From positions 2,605,001-2,669,000 of the forward strand of contig NZ_CP015637.1 in the NCBI RefSeq assembly GCF_001708445.1: 64,000 bases of DNA. Direction: 5' to 3'. The position numbers were made by a program, and so were the translations under genes. Positions 28,859 through 39,500 of this stretch are shown here, piece by piece. The stretch's first letter is position 1. Every line of letters starts with the position of its first letter. Source of the stretch: Pseudomonas fluorescens (lineage in GTDB: Bacteria; Pseudomonadota; Gammaproteobacteria; Pseudomonadales; Pseudomonadaceae). Below the pieces are notes generated by a model that worked only from the letters and a program-made list of their open reading frames with translations, was not told where the DNA came from and made no database searches.

Positions 28859-30340
28859 TTAAAGGGTTGCCACATGCTGTTGATAGCGTTCGTAAGCCTG
28901 TTGGTAGGCGCTGACACTGGCGGCCACCGGCAGGGTACGGCTGGCCGGATCGACACTCACGCATTTGTCGCACAGGCTGGCCAGGGATTCGCCGGACTGG
29001 CTCCACGCCGCCTGGATCGCCGCGCCCAGGGCGGCGGCTTCGCTTTGTTCGGTGCAAATGACTTCGGTGTTCATGATATCGGCGACCATCTGCCGCCACA
29101 CCGGACTTTTCGAACCACCGCCGATCAGGCGGATGCTTTGGCTTTGCAGGCCGGTCTGACGCAGCAGGTCGAGGCCGTAGCGCAGGCCGAAGGTGGTGCC
29201 CTCGACGACGGCGCGGCACAGGTTGGCGCGGGTCAGGTTGGTCATGGTCAGGCCGTGCAGGCTGCCCGTGGCATGGGGCAGGGCGGGCACGCGTTCGCCG
29301 TTGAGGAACGGCAGCATGCTGACGCCGTCGGCGCCGATGGGCGCCTGTTCGACCAGGGCGTTGAACGTGGCCAGGTCGAGATCGAACAGTTCGCGAATCA
29401 CCCCGGTGGCATTGGTCAGGTTCATGGTGCAGATCAATGGCAACCAGCCGCCGCTGGATGAACAGAAGGTTGCGACCGACGCCTGCGGGCTCACATTGGG
29501 CTGGTCGGCAAAGGCATACACGGTGCCCGAGGAGCCCAGGCTCATGGTGATCACGCCGGGCGCGATATTGCCGGTGCCGATGGCGCCCATCATGTTGTCG
29601 CCGCCGCCGCTCGAAACGATGGCCTCGGGGTTGATGCCCAGGCGTTCGGCGATGGCGGGGAGGATCGTGCCAATGGTGTGGTCGGCTTCGATCAGTTCCG
29701 GCAAGGCCGCTTCCAGGCGCCCGCTGGGGTCGATGTGCTTGAGCAACGCCACATCCCATTCACGGGTGCGCACGTTGAAGTAACCGGTGCCCGAGGTGTC
29801 GCCGTATTCCGCGACGGCGCGGCCGGTGAGCCAGTAGTTGAGGTAGTCGTGGGGCAGCAGGACGTGGGCGATGCGCGCGAAGATGTGCGGGTGCTGCTCA
29901 AGGGTCCACAGCAGTTTCGACACGGTGTAGCCCGGCGCAATCGCCACGCCCAGGCGTTCCAGCGAGCCGCTCTCGCCGCCCAGGTAGGCCAGCAGGCGCT
30001 GGTTCTCCGGCGCGGTTTCGGTGTCGCACCACAGCTTGGCCGGGCGCAGCACCTGGCCGCTGTCATCCAGCAGCACCAGGCCGTGCTGCTGGCCGGACAC
30101 GCCGATGCCGAGGATGTCCTGGCCGTCCACGCCGGCCTGTTGCAGGGCGCGGTGGGTGGCCTCGGTAAAGGCGTCGAGCCACTCCTGGGTGTGCTGTTCG
30201 CGACGGCCATTGGCGCCGCTGATCAGCGTATGTGCGGCGGCGCCCAGGCCCAGGACCTTACCGCTGGAGGCGTCGAGGACGATCGCCTTGGTGCCTTGGG
30301 TGCCGCAGTCGATGCCGAGGAACAGGTTTTGCTGGGTCAT
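28859..30340 (-). CDS. mtlY: Xylulokinase MtlY (FGGY family)
   Basis: Phosphorylates D-xylulose formed from D-arabitol by the mtl dehydrogenase. The 493-residue FGGY kinase starts NLFLGIDCGTQGTKAIVLD, the N-terminal ATPase-fold phosphate loop. It has GVSGQQHGLVLLD and the C-terminal RLIGGGSKSPVWRQMVADI characteristic of xylulokinases. It is separated from mtlD by 136 bases containing a REPIN, while mtlZ follows closely. Confidence 0.95.
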   Translation of the reverse strand: MTQQNLFLGIDCGTQGTKAIVLDASSGKVLGLGAAAHTLISGANGRREQHTQEWLDAFTEATHRALQQAGVDGQDILGIGVSGQQHGLVLLDDSGQVLRPAKLWCDTETAPENQRLLAYLGGESGSLERLGVAIAPGYTVSKLLWTLEQHPHIFARIAHVLLPHDYLNYWLTGRAVAEYGDTSGTGYFNVRTREWDVALLKHIDPSGRLEAALPELIEADHTIGTILPAIAERLGINPEAIVSSGGGDNMMGAIGTGNIAPGVITMSLGSSGTVYAFADQPNVSPQASVATFCSSSGGWLPLICTMNLTNATGVIRELFDLDLATFNALVEQAPIGADGVSMLPFLNGERVPALPHATGSLHGLTMTNLTRANLCRAVVEGTTFGLRYGLDLLRQTGLQSQSIRLIGGGSKSPVWRQMVADIMNTEVICTEQSEAAALGAAIQAAWSQSGESLASLCDKCVSVDPASRTLPVAASVSAYQQAYERYQQHVATL

Positions 30341-30386
30341 GATGGTTTGCTCAGCATTATTGTTGGATTGTAAATGCGCTTTAAAT

Positions 30387-30474
30387 ATGGGAGGGGGCTT
30401 GCCCCCGATGGCGGTGTTTCAGTGTAAATGTTCTTTACTGACCCAGCGCTATCGGGGGCAAGCCCCCTCCACAG
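30387..30474. repeat. REPIN-like element, class A, in the mtlD-mtlY gap
   Basis: Arms GGGAGGGGGCTTGCCCCCGAT (30389-30409) and its near-complete inverse (30451-30470) enclose 41 bases. It lies inside the mtl operon between the dehydrogenase and the kinase genes, where it could act as an RNA-stabilising hairpin for the upstream message. Confidence 0.85.
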
Positions 30475-30476
30475 TT

Positions 30477-31958
30477 TTAAGCCGGTTGCTTCAGAAGCTG
30501 TTGCAGGGTCGCGGTGACGCCGTGGTCGCGCAGGCTCCCATAGCACCGCTCGAACGCTGCCACAAATTCAGGCGAGTTGGGAATAGCCTTGCCGAAAATC
30601 TCCTCCACGCCCAGCAACCGCTGACTGATCAGCCCCTCGTCACTCACCAGGCCTTGGCAGAACTCCGCGCGCGGATCCGGGATCTTGTAGCTCACCCCAT
30701 TCTCATCCACGCCCTTCAAATACAAGGCCCAGGCAGCGACGACCAGCGCCGCGCGCTCCGTCTCGCGCCCATTGGCAATCAGGCGGTTGATGGTCGGCAC
30801 GGTGAACTTGGGAAATTTCGACGAGCCGTCCGAACACACCCGTTCCAGCTGATCGGCAATCGCCTGGTTGGAGAAACGATCCACCAGGGTCTGCTTGTAC
30901 TCGGTCAGGTCGATCCCCGGCACCGGCGCCAGGTTCGGCGTGACGTCGAGGTCCATGTACGTGCGCATATACGCGACGAACAGCGGGTCATTCATGGTCT
31001 CGTGCACAAACCGATAGCCTTTGAGAAAACCCAGGTAGGTCAAGGCCAGGTGGCTGCCATTGAGCAGGCCGATCTTCATTTCCTCATAGGGCGTCACGTC
31101 GTCGGTGAACTGGACGCCGACCTGTTCCCAGGCCGGGCGGCCGTTGACGAACTTGTCTTCCAGCACCCACTGCACAAAGGGTTCGCACACCACTGGCCAG
31201 GCATCGTCGATGCCGTGCTCGTCGTGCAGTTGCAGGCGGTGGGCGGTGCTGGTCATTGGCGTGATGCGGTCGACCATGGCATTCGGGAAGCTTACGTTGG
31301 CCTTGATCCAGTCATGTAGTTCGGCGTCGTGCAGGGCGGCGAACGCCAGCAGGGCCTTGCGCGTCACGGCGCCGTTGTGTGGCAGGTTATCGCAGGACAT
31401 CACCGTGAAGGCTGGCGTGCCGCTGGCACGGCGCTGGGTCAGCGCGGCGCAGATAAAGCCGAACACGGTTTTCGGCGCTGTCGGGTGGGCCAGGTCATGC
31501 TGGATCTGCGGCAGGTGGGCCATGAACTCGCCGTTGCTGTCGTCAATGCAGTAGCCGCCCTCGGTGATGGTCAGCGACACGATACGAATGGCTGGGCTGG
31601 CCAGTTTGTCGATCAGCGTCTGGGCACCGTCTTCGGCCAGCAGCATGTCGCAGAGGGAACCGATCACACGCACTTCGGTGTCGTCGGTATCGCCCAGTTC
31701 ATACAGGGTGAACAGGTAGTCCTGGCCGGCCAGGTCGTCGCGCGCCTTGCGGTCCTCGGCGCGCAGGCCGACACCGCAGATGCTCCAGTCCAGGCCGACC
31801 CCGGTGTTCATCAGCGCATCGGTGTAATACGCCTGGTGCGCGCGGTGGAAGCCGCCGACGCCAATGTGCGCGATGCCCTGGGTGGTGCTGGCAATGTCGT
31901 AGGTCGGCAGTTTCACGTGCGGCGCCAGCCGGTTGAGGTTCTGTTTGTTCAGCTTCAT
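30477..31958 (-). CDS. mtlD: Mannitol 2-dehydrogenase MtlD
   Basis: Oxidises mannitol to fructose (and arabitol and glucitol to the ketoses) with NAD. The 493-residue length equals that of the structurally studied P. fluorescens enzyme as I recall. The catalytic residues are present at the recalled numbers: Lys295 and Asn300 in MKIGLLNGSH, His303 in the same block, and Asn191 in SCDNLPHNG. The N-terminal nucleotide loop is HIGVGGFHRAH. It lies 18 bases after mtlK. Confidence 0.97.
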   Translation of the reverse strand: MKLNKQNLNRLAPHVKLPTYDIASTTQGIAHIGVGGFHRAHQAYYTDALMNTGVGLDWSICGVGLRAEDRKARDDLAGQDYLFTLYELGDTDDTEVRVIGSLCDMLLAEDGAQTLIDKLASPAIRIVSLTITEGGYCIDDSNGEFMAHLPQIQHDLAHPTAPKTVFGFICAALTQRRASGTPAFTVMSCDNLPHNGAVTRKALLAFAALHDAELHDWIKANVSFPNAMVDRITPMTSTAHRLQLHDEHGIDDAWPVVCEPFVQWVLEDKFVNGRPAWEQVGVQFTDDVTPYEEMKIGLLNGSHLALTYLGFLKGYRFVHETMNDPLFVAYMRTYMDLDVTPNLAPVPGIDLTEYKQTLVDRFSNQAIADQLERVCSDGSSKFPKFTVPTINRLIANGRETERAALVVAAWALYLKGVDENGVSYKIPDPRAEFCQGLVSDEGLISQRLLGVEEIFGKAIPNSPEFVAAFERCYGSLRDHGVTATLQQLLKQPA

Positions 31959-31976
31959 AACGAAATACTCGCGAAA

Positions 31977-33080
<1,104 letters not shown>

Positions 33081-33116
33081 GGGATGGGCCTCCTCTTTTA
33101 ATTTTTATGGAAACCG

Positions 33117-33947
33117 TTATTTCACGGCGCCGAAGGACAGGCCGCGCACCAGCTGTTTCTGGCTGATCCAGCCGAAGATCAGGATCGGCGCACAGGCCAG
33201 GGTCGACACGGCAGACAATTTGGCCCAGAACAAGCCTTCGGGGCTGGAGTAGGAGGCAATCAGCGCGGTCAGCGGCGCGGCACTCGACGAGGTCAGGTTC
33301 AACGACCAGAACGCCTCGTTCCAGCACAGGATCAGCGACAGCAGCACGGTGGAGGCCAGCCCGCCCTTGGCGATCGGCAGCAGCACCCGCACCATTTCCT
33401 GCCACAGGGTGGCGCCATCGAGGCGGGCGGCTTCGAGGATGTCTTTCGGGATGTCCTTGAAGTAGGTGTAAACCATCCACACCACGATCGGCAGGTTGAT
33501 CAGGGTGTAGATGATGATCAGCGCGATGCGCGTATCCAACAGGCCAAAGCTCTTGGCCAGCAGGTAGATCGGCATCAGTACGCCTACCGGGGGCAGCATT
33601 TTGGTCGACAGCATCCACAGCAGGGTGCCTTTGGTGCGCTGGGTTTCATAGAACGCCATGGAGTAGGCGGCCGGTACCGAGATCAGCAGGCACAGGGCCG
33701 TGGCGCTGAATGAGATCACCACTGAGTTCCAGGCGTAGGCGAAGTAGTTGCTGCGTTCGTTGATGTGCAGGTAGTTCTCCAGCGTCGGCGTGAAGATGAA
33801 CTGCGGCGGCGTGGCGAACGCGTCGATTTCGGTCTTGAAGCTGGTCAGCACCATCCAGAAGATCGGGAAGAAAATCAGGATCGCGATGGCCCAGGCCAGG
33901 GTGCCGAGCAACAGGCTTTGCAGGCGGCGGGATTGTTGGAGTGTCAT
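33117..33947 (-). CDS. mtlG: Polyol ABC transporter permease MtlG
   Basis: Inner-membrane permease of 276 residues, MalG type, with six hydrophobic segments. The cytoplasmic EAA loop EAARLDGATLWQEMVRVLLPI-like region (split here as EAARLDGATLW and QEMVRVLLPI) contacts the ATPase. It begins 10 bases after mtlF and pairs with it as the channel heterodimer. Confidence 0.95.
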   Translation of the reverse strand: MTLQQSRRLQSLLLGTLAWAIAILIFFPIFWMVLTSFKTEIDAFATPPQFIFTPTLENYLHINERSNYFAYAWNSVVISFSATALCLLISVPAAYSMAFYETQRTKGTLLWMLSTKMLPPVGVLMPIYLLAKSFGLLDTRIALIIIYTLINLPIVVWMVYTYFKDIPKDILEAARLDGATLWQEMVRVLLPIAKGGLASTVLLSLILCWNEAFWSLNLTSSSAAPLTALIASYSSPEGLFWAKLSAVSTLACAPILIFGWISQKQLVRGLSFGAVK

Positions 33948-33957
33948 GGCGCGGCCC

Positions 33958-34848
33958 TCAAGGCTTGTCAGTCAGGTTTTTGCCGATCATCCGCACCAGG
34001 ATGATCGCCGCGATATTGGCGATGACCACGGCAATCAAGCCGCCGGCCGAGGCCATGCCGACGTCGAACTGCACCAGCGCCTGGTTGTAGATCAGGTAGG
34101 CGAGGTTGGTCGAGGCGTAGCCGGGCCCACCGTTGGTGGTGGTGAAGATTTCGGCGAATACCGAAAGCAGGAAGATGGTCTCGATCATCACCACCACCGC
34201 AATCGGGCGGGCCAGGTGGGGCAGGGTCAGGTGCCAGAAGATCGCGATGGCGCCGGCCCCGTCCAGGCGCGCCGCTTCCTTTTGTTCCTGGTCGAGGGAC
34301 TGCATGGCGGTCATCAGCAGCAGGATCGCGAAGGGCAGCCATTGCCACGACACAATGATGATGATCGACAGCAGCGGATAGTGCGCCAGCCAGTCCACCG
34401 GCTCGGCGCCGAAGAACTTCCACACGGCCGCGAGAATCCCCGACACCGGGTGGAAAATCAGGTTCTTCCAGATCAGCGCACCGACGGTGGGCATGATGAA
34501 AAACGGCGAAATCAGCAGCACCCGGACAATGCCACGCCCCAGGAACTCACTGGCCTCCAGCAGGGCACTGATCAGCACGCCGAATACCACGCTGATCAGC
34601 AGCACGCTGCCTACCAGCAACAACGTATTGGTGGCGCCGGGCAGGAAGCCCGAGTCGGTGATGAAGTAAGTGAAGTTTTCCAGCCCCACGAACTGGTTTT
34701 CGCCAGGGTAGAGCAGGTTGTAGCGGATCAGCGAAAAGTACAGGGTCATGCCCAGCGGCACGATCATCCACAGCAGCAGCAAGGCCACCGAGGGGCTGAC
34801 GAGAAACCAGCCGGGGTTGGCCAGGCGGTTTTTGGTGGGTGTATTCAT
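33958..34848 (-). CDS. mtlF: Polyol ABC transporter permease MtlF
   Basis: Inner-membrane permease of 296 residues, MalF/UgpA type. It has an N-terminal helix (WFLVSPSVALLLLWMIVPLG), the family block FVGLENFTYFI, and the EAA loop EAARLDGAGAIAIFWHLTLP. It partners MtlG. The gene is separated from mtlE by 134 bases containing a REPIN, a position similar to the malE-malF REP sequences of enterobacteria. Confidence 0.95.
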   Translation of the reverse strand: MNTPTKNRLANPGWFLVSPSVALLLLWMIVPLGMTLYFSLIRYNLLYPGENQFVGLENFTYFITDSGFLPGATNTLLLVGSVLLISVVFGVLISALLEASEFLGRGIVRVLLISPFFIMPTVGALIWKNLIFHPVSGILAAVWKFFGAEPVDWLAHYPLLSIIIIVSWQWLPFAILLLMTAMQSLDQEQKEAARLDGAGAIAIFWHLTLPHLARPIAVVVMIETIFLLSVFAEIFTTTNGGPGYASTNLAYLIYNQALVQFDVGMASAGGLIAVVIANIAAIILVRMIGKNLTDKP

Positions 34849-34885
34849 GGTGATCAGGACCGATTAGAGACGGGGGCGCAAAACC

Positions 34886-34974
34886 CCTGTAGGAGCGAGC
34901 TTGCTCGCGAAGGTATTTCAGGCGCATTGCGGCGTCGGATGTACCTTTTTCGCGAGCAAGCTCGCTCCTACAGG
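34886..34974. repeat. REPIN-like element, class B, in the mtlE-mtlF gap
   Basis: Perfect 26-base inverted arms, beginning CCTGTAGGAGCGAGCTTGC, lie at 34886-34911 and 34949-34974. It occupies most of the gap between the binding-protein gene and the first permease gene. A stable hairpin here would favour higher mtlE message levels. Confidence 0.9.
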
Positions 34975-34982
34975 ATCGGGGG

Positions 34983-36305
34983 TTACTTGGGGTAACCGGC
35001 CCGCTTCATTTCACGCTCGGTGGTGGTCTGCGCGGCGGTCAGTGCGGCATCGACCGTTTGCTGGCCGGTCAACGCGCCCGAGAAGAACTTGCCGACCTGG
35101 GTACCGATCGCCTGGAACTCAGGAATGGTCACCAGTTGGATACCGATATACGGCACCGGCTTGAGGGTCGGCTTGGTCGGGTCGGCGACTTTCAGCGACT
35201 CCAGGGTCACCTTGGCGAACGGCGCGGCCTTCATGTACTCGTCGCTGTAGGTCGACTTGCGGGTACCTGGCGGTACGTTGGCGATGCCGTCGGTCTTGGC
35301 CACCAGTTGGCTGTATTCCTCGGAAGTCGCCCAGGTGGTGAAGGTCTTGGCGGCGTCCTTGGCCTTGGAACTGGTCGGGATGGCCAAGGACCAGGAGTAC
35401 AGCCATGAGGTGCCTTTGTCGGTTTTTTCGTGCGGGGCAAAGGTGAAGCCCACATGATCGGCCACTTTGCTTTGGGTCTTGTCGGTCACGAACGAGCCGG
35501 CGACGCTGGCGTCGACCCAGATTGCACACTTGCCGCTGTTGAACAGCGCCAGGTTTTCGTTGAAACCGTTGCTGGAAGCACCCGGCGGGCCGGATTTTTT
35601 CATGTTGTCGACGTAGAAGGTCAGCGCCTCCTTCCACTCAGGGCCATTGAATTCCGGCTGCCACTTCTCATCGAACCAGCGCGCGCCGTAACCGTTGGCC
35701 AGCGTGGTGATCAGCGCCATGTTCTCGCCCCAGCCGGCTTTGCCGCGCAGGCACAGGCCGTATTGCTCTTTGCTCTTGTCGGTGAGTTTGGCCGCGTATT
35801 CGCCGATCTGGGTCCAGGTCGGATGCTCAGGCATGCTCAGCCCGGCATTTTTGAACAGGTCGGTGCGGTAATAGGTGATCGAACTTTCGGCATAGAACGG
35901 CAGGGCATACAGCGAGCCCTTGACGGACAACCCGTCACGCACGGAAGGGAACACATCGTCCAGGTTGTAGGAGGCCGGAAGGTCTTTCATCGGTTCCAGC
36001 CAACCCTTGGCGCCCCACAGTGCAGCTTCGTACATGCCAATGGTCAATACATCGAACTGCCCGCCTTGGGTGGCGATGTCGGTGGTCAGGCGTTGGCGCA
36101 ACACGTTTTCTTCCAGCACGACCCAATTCAGCTTGATCTCCGGGTGCGCGGTCTCGAAGGTTTTCGAGAGCTTTTGCATGCGGATCATGTCGCTGTTGTT
36201 GACGGTGGCAATGGTCAGGGTTTGCGCGCCGAGGCTGACGGCGCTGAGGGTCATGCAGGTAGTCATGCAAGTGGAGACAAGCAGTGCTTTTGCTGGGAAC
36301 TTCAT
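34983..36305 (-). CDS. mtlE: Polyol ABC transporter substrate-binding protein MtlE
   Basis: Periplasmic binding protein of 440 residues for mannitol, glucitol and arabitol. A Sec signal peptide (MKFPAKALLVSTCM, hydrophobic TLSAVSLGAQ) precedes the mature TLTIATVNNSDMIRMQ, the usual cluster B binding-protein start. I prefer the ATG at 36305, preceded by GGAG six bases away, over the ATG at 36317. It is the first gene of mtlEFGKDYZ. The gene immediately upstream is the giant toxin-like gene rather than mtlR. Confidence 0.95.
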   Translation of the reverse strand: MKFPAKALLVSTCMTTCMTLSAVSLGAQTLTIATVNNSDMIRMQKLSKTFETAHPEIKLNWVVLEENVLRQRLTTDIATQGGQFDVLTIGMYEAALWGAKGWLEPMKDLPASYNLDDVFPSVRDGLSVKGSLYALPFYAESSITYYRTDLFKNAGLSMPEHPTWTQIGEYAAKLTDKSKEQYGLCLRGKAGWGENMALITTLANGYGARWFDEKWQPEFNGPEWKEALTFYVDNMKKSGPPGASSNGFNENLALFNSGKCAIWVDASVAGSFVTDKTQSKVADHVGFTFAPHEKTDKGTSWLYSWSLAIPTSSKAKDAAKTFTTWATSEEYSQLVAKTDGIANVPPGTRKSTYSDEYMKAAPFAKVTLESLKVADPTKPTLKPVPYIGIQLVTIPEFQAIGTQVGKFFSGALTGQQTVDAALTAAQTTTEREMKRAGYPK

Positions 36306-36501
36306 CGCGCACTCCATTTCTGCGCCCAGGGGCTACAGAAGGACAGTTATTGTTGTTGTGTCTTCCCGCAAGGAGCCAGGAAGAGTGTGCGTTGATTACA
36401 GCCCTCAAACGGGGTGGTGACAAATCCTTGGGAACACTGGGACTGATACTTTTTTGCACTCGATCTCGGCCTGGCCGTTGAGCCGGACACTTTTACGGAG
36501 T
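36306..36501 (-). promoter_or_regulatory. Upstream region of the mtl operon
   Basis: About 200 non-coding bases separate the toxin-like gene from mtlE. By family knowledge the MtlR-dependent promoter should be here. I could not find a convincing -35/-10 pair or an obvious direct repeat for MtlR, so only the region is marked. Confidence 0.4.
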
Positions 36502-36533
36502 CCTGGCACTGCGCATTGCGCAACAGTGCCAGG
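36502..36533. terminator. Long hairpin downstream of the toxin-like gene
   Basis: CCTGGCACTG (36502-36511) and CAGTGCCAGG (36524-36533) form a perfect ten-base-pair stem with a twelve-base loop, 17 bases past the toxin stop on the minus strand. No T-run follows in that direction, so it may be a weak terminator or an RNA stabiliser separating the toxin transcript from the mtl operon. Confidence 0.45.
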
Positions 36534-36550
36534 TACTGGGCATTAAGAGG

Positions 36551-39500
36551 TCAAGCTCGCAGCGGGCGTTTTTGGAGCGTGGTCAGCTCGTAGATCCATT
36601 GTGGGTACGTTGGGTTACGCCAACCTTTGTTGGTGTAGATTTTCAGACCGTTTGCGTGCCACTCGGACATCTTTTTCCTCAGCCGCCCGGTGTACTCGGA
36701 CGCCTTGCATGAAATGTCGGCCCAAGGGTCTACGATCCAGGCATCCTTCCATTCGGCCTGTGAAAAATTGACGGTGCTTTTGCCTGCTGAAGGGGGGCCT
36801 CCGACTACCGTAAACACATGGTCCCCACCCTCGACATACCACGCTTGTGCTGTACCTCCGCTTTTTTTGATGATTTGAGCTGCCGATTCAGCCATTTCGT
36901 GACAGTTTCCAGCGCCGAACTTCAGACTGGATTCAACCGCCGGCCGATGGTTGTCGCGCATCCAAGAGATGATGGTATTGGCGACGTCTTCTCGGTACCG
37001 ATCATTAAGGTCGTTGGGCGTGTGCTTGTTAGCGGAGCCGATGGCTGTGGCGTTGAAATGTGAGTCCACGGTTTTTTTTGCGTTTTCGGCATAAAACCGG
37101 TTTTGCTCCTCGACAGGCAGGTTCGCAAAATTCTCCGCTTTGGTTAATGGTTCGATGCTCGTCGCTTTGAGCACGACCGTGTCGTTGGCGTTTTTCAGCC
37201 TATTGATGAGTTGATAGACAAATTCGCGTTTTTTCTCCGCGCTGAACGTCGCAATAGTCGTTCTCAGTTTTGTGGCTTCGGCGTGTGTATAGCCGGCGGC
37301 TTCGAGTTTTGCGAAAGCCGAGTCCAGGGTGGGTAACGCGACGAACGCTTTATTCAAGGGCGCGCCAGTCAGTTTGAGCAAGTTTTCGGTTTCCGCAGTG
37401 TGTGCCTTGATCAGCACGTTTTCAAAAGCCGATGCCTGTTGGCCGATTTTTTTGAAGTTGAGCACCGTCGAGGTTGCATCAAATTCGCTGTAGTAAAACG
37501 TTAGAGGATCCGCTTCTACAGTGAGGTAACGCTTGGGTCCTCCCGACTGCGTTGGCAGCAGGGAAATCGTTCCACGCAGCTCGCGCTGGTCGTTGCTCAG
37601 GCTGCTGATCGGGCCGAGTTTGACAATTCGCGTATTTTGCTCAAGGTTCGCCAGGGTGCTGGTTCCGGGAAAACCAAAGTGCGGGTCCTTGATGATTGTG
37701 CCGCGTGTCACTGGTAGATAATCGACAGGTACTTGCAATGTTCGTGGCGTCAGCGAATGGACACCGTCTTGTTCTACTACGTCGAATAAACGGCGTTCAA
37801 AAACGATCGTTGGGCTTTTTCCGGCGATAGCGGGTGAAGGGTAGAGACGTTTGTGTTCAAGGGCTTGAACCAACTTGGCGGTGTTGCCGCTGAAGTCCGA
37901 GACGATGTTTGAAAAACACAGATCATTTGTCCCACGTTTGACTCTTGGCCCTGCCGGGCAAAAGGCTTCCATGTCTTGTGGGGTGTTGAAATGATCCGCT
38001 GATTCAAGATCGGTAATGACATCAGGTTTCTTGGGGTCAAAGCGATACACCCTGTCCCCAACCCTCAGGTCGGTGTGGGTCGCTCTGTTAATCACCTGTG
38101 GGTTTTCTGAAAAGAGCGCTTCAGGCATCAAGATGCTTTCGCCGTCAGGCGAAGTCTCGCGCTTCAGTACGATGGATGTGTCCGAGCGGAAATCTGATAG
38201 TGCTGGCCCGTAGGCTGACAGGGTTTTGGGGTCGTAGGCATGCCATTGGCCATCCTGGAATAGCGCAGTCGCCTTGATCTGTTGTTCTGCGGTGCCGGTT
38301 CGCGTCACTGCGCCATCGGCCAGGTTGGCCGCTCTGCCAGACATCCCGGCCGAGGCCTCGGCAAGGTGGCTGCCCTGCATGCGGGCGAGTGCGCTGAGGG
38401 ATGCCGAGGTGTTGGCGGCGCTCATGTCCTTGAGTGCGATGCTTTCGGCGCCTTCAGCGCCAAACTTCCCAATGAACTTGGCAGAGGTTTTGGCCGCCGC
38501 CCACGCCGCGCCGGATTTAGCGACGCGCCACAATTTCCCGGCACCTTCAGTGGCTGCGTAGAGGGCGACATCAACAGCCAGGTCACCTGCGGCTTTTACA
38601 AATTCACCGTGGTAAAGGTCTTCCAGGCTGGAGCCGCCAGGCAGGGCACGTAAAATGCCCTTGAAGAAGTCACTGGGTTCTACGCCGTTCTCAACGGGAT
38701 TGTTAAACCCTCGGTGGAAGCTGATGAAATCACTTTTGTGCAGGTACACCGCGTCAGTCAACGCCGTGGCCACGGCCTCCATTCTTCTGTTGCTGTAGGG
38801 GGGAGATGATTCCTGGCTGGGGCTCTCCTCGTCGAACGTGATTTCACGCAACAAGGGGTTCTTATCGGTGTCGTCAGGCACCACCTGGATGAAGGGTTTA
38901 ATGGCCGTCAGTGCAACGTTGGCGGTGGCACCTGGTTTGGGGGCGGTGCCGTTTTTTAACGCGTCCACATCAATGCCAAGTTCAACTGTGTGGCCCTGTT
39001 TCGTTGAAGGATTGATGTTTGGAATCTTGACGATTTGCCCGGTTGCCGGATAGACCGCGAAATACCTTCTTACGCCCTTGTGGTCGGACGTTATCACCAC
39101 GCCGTTGCCGACGCCTTCCACCTTCAAAAAGTCCAATGTGCCGAATTGGAGGCTATTGCGCTCGTCAAAAGGCAGCTTGCTGAGCATGTCTTTGAACAGG
39201 GAAATCGTATTGAGCCTGCGCGGCGTAAAGTCTTCCTGGATGGCTTTGTCGAATTGCGCGTTGATGTCCGGCAACTCGTGGGCTCTGTTGCGCAGGTCGT
39301 CAACGTTCAGGCCTGTTTTGTAGGTACTCCAGCTTTCACCCAGACGGCCCGCCTCATAGACCTCGACGATGCTCGCGTTAATTCCGGAAAAGAGCCCGCC
39401 AGCCACCTTTTCCCATAGGACCGGGCTCTCAAAGTCGATGGCTGAGCCAAACGTTTCTCTCAATGTCGCCAGGGCCATGGCCCTTCTGCTCGGCGGTGTG

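Noticed and set aside
36480..36540. Sigma-54 promoter (TGGCAC...TTGC) near the toxin-mtlE gap
   Set aside because: The spacing between the GG and GC elements is wrong, and the match lies within the hairpin stem.
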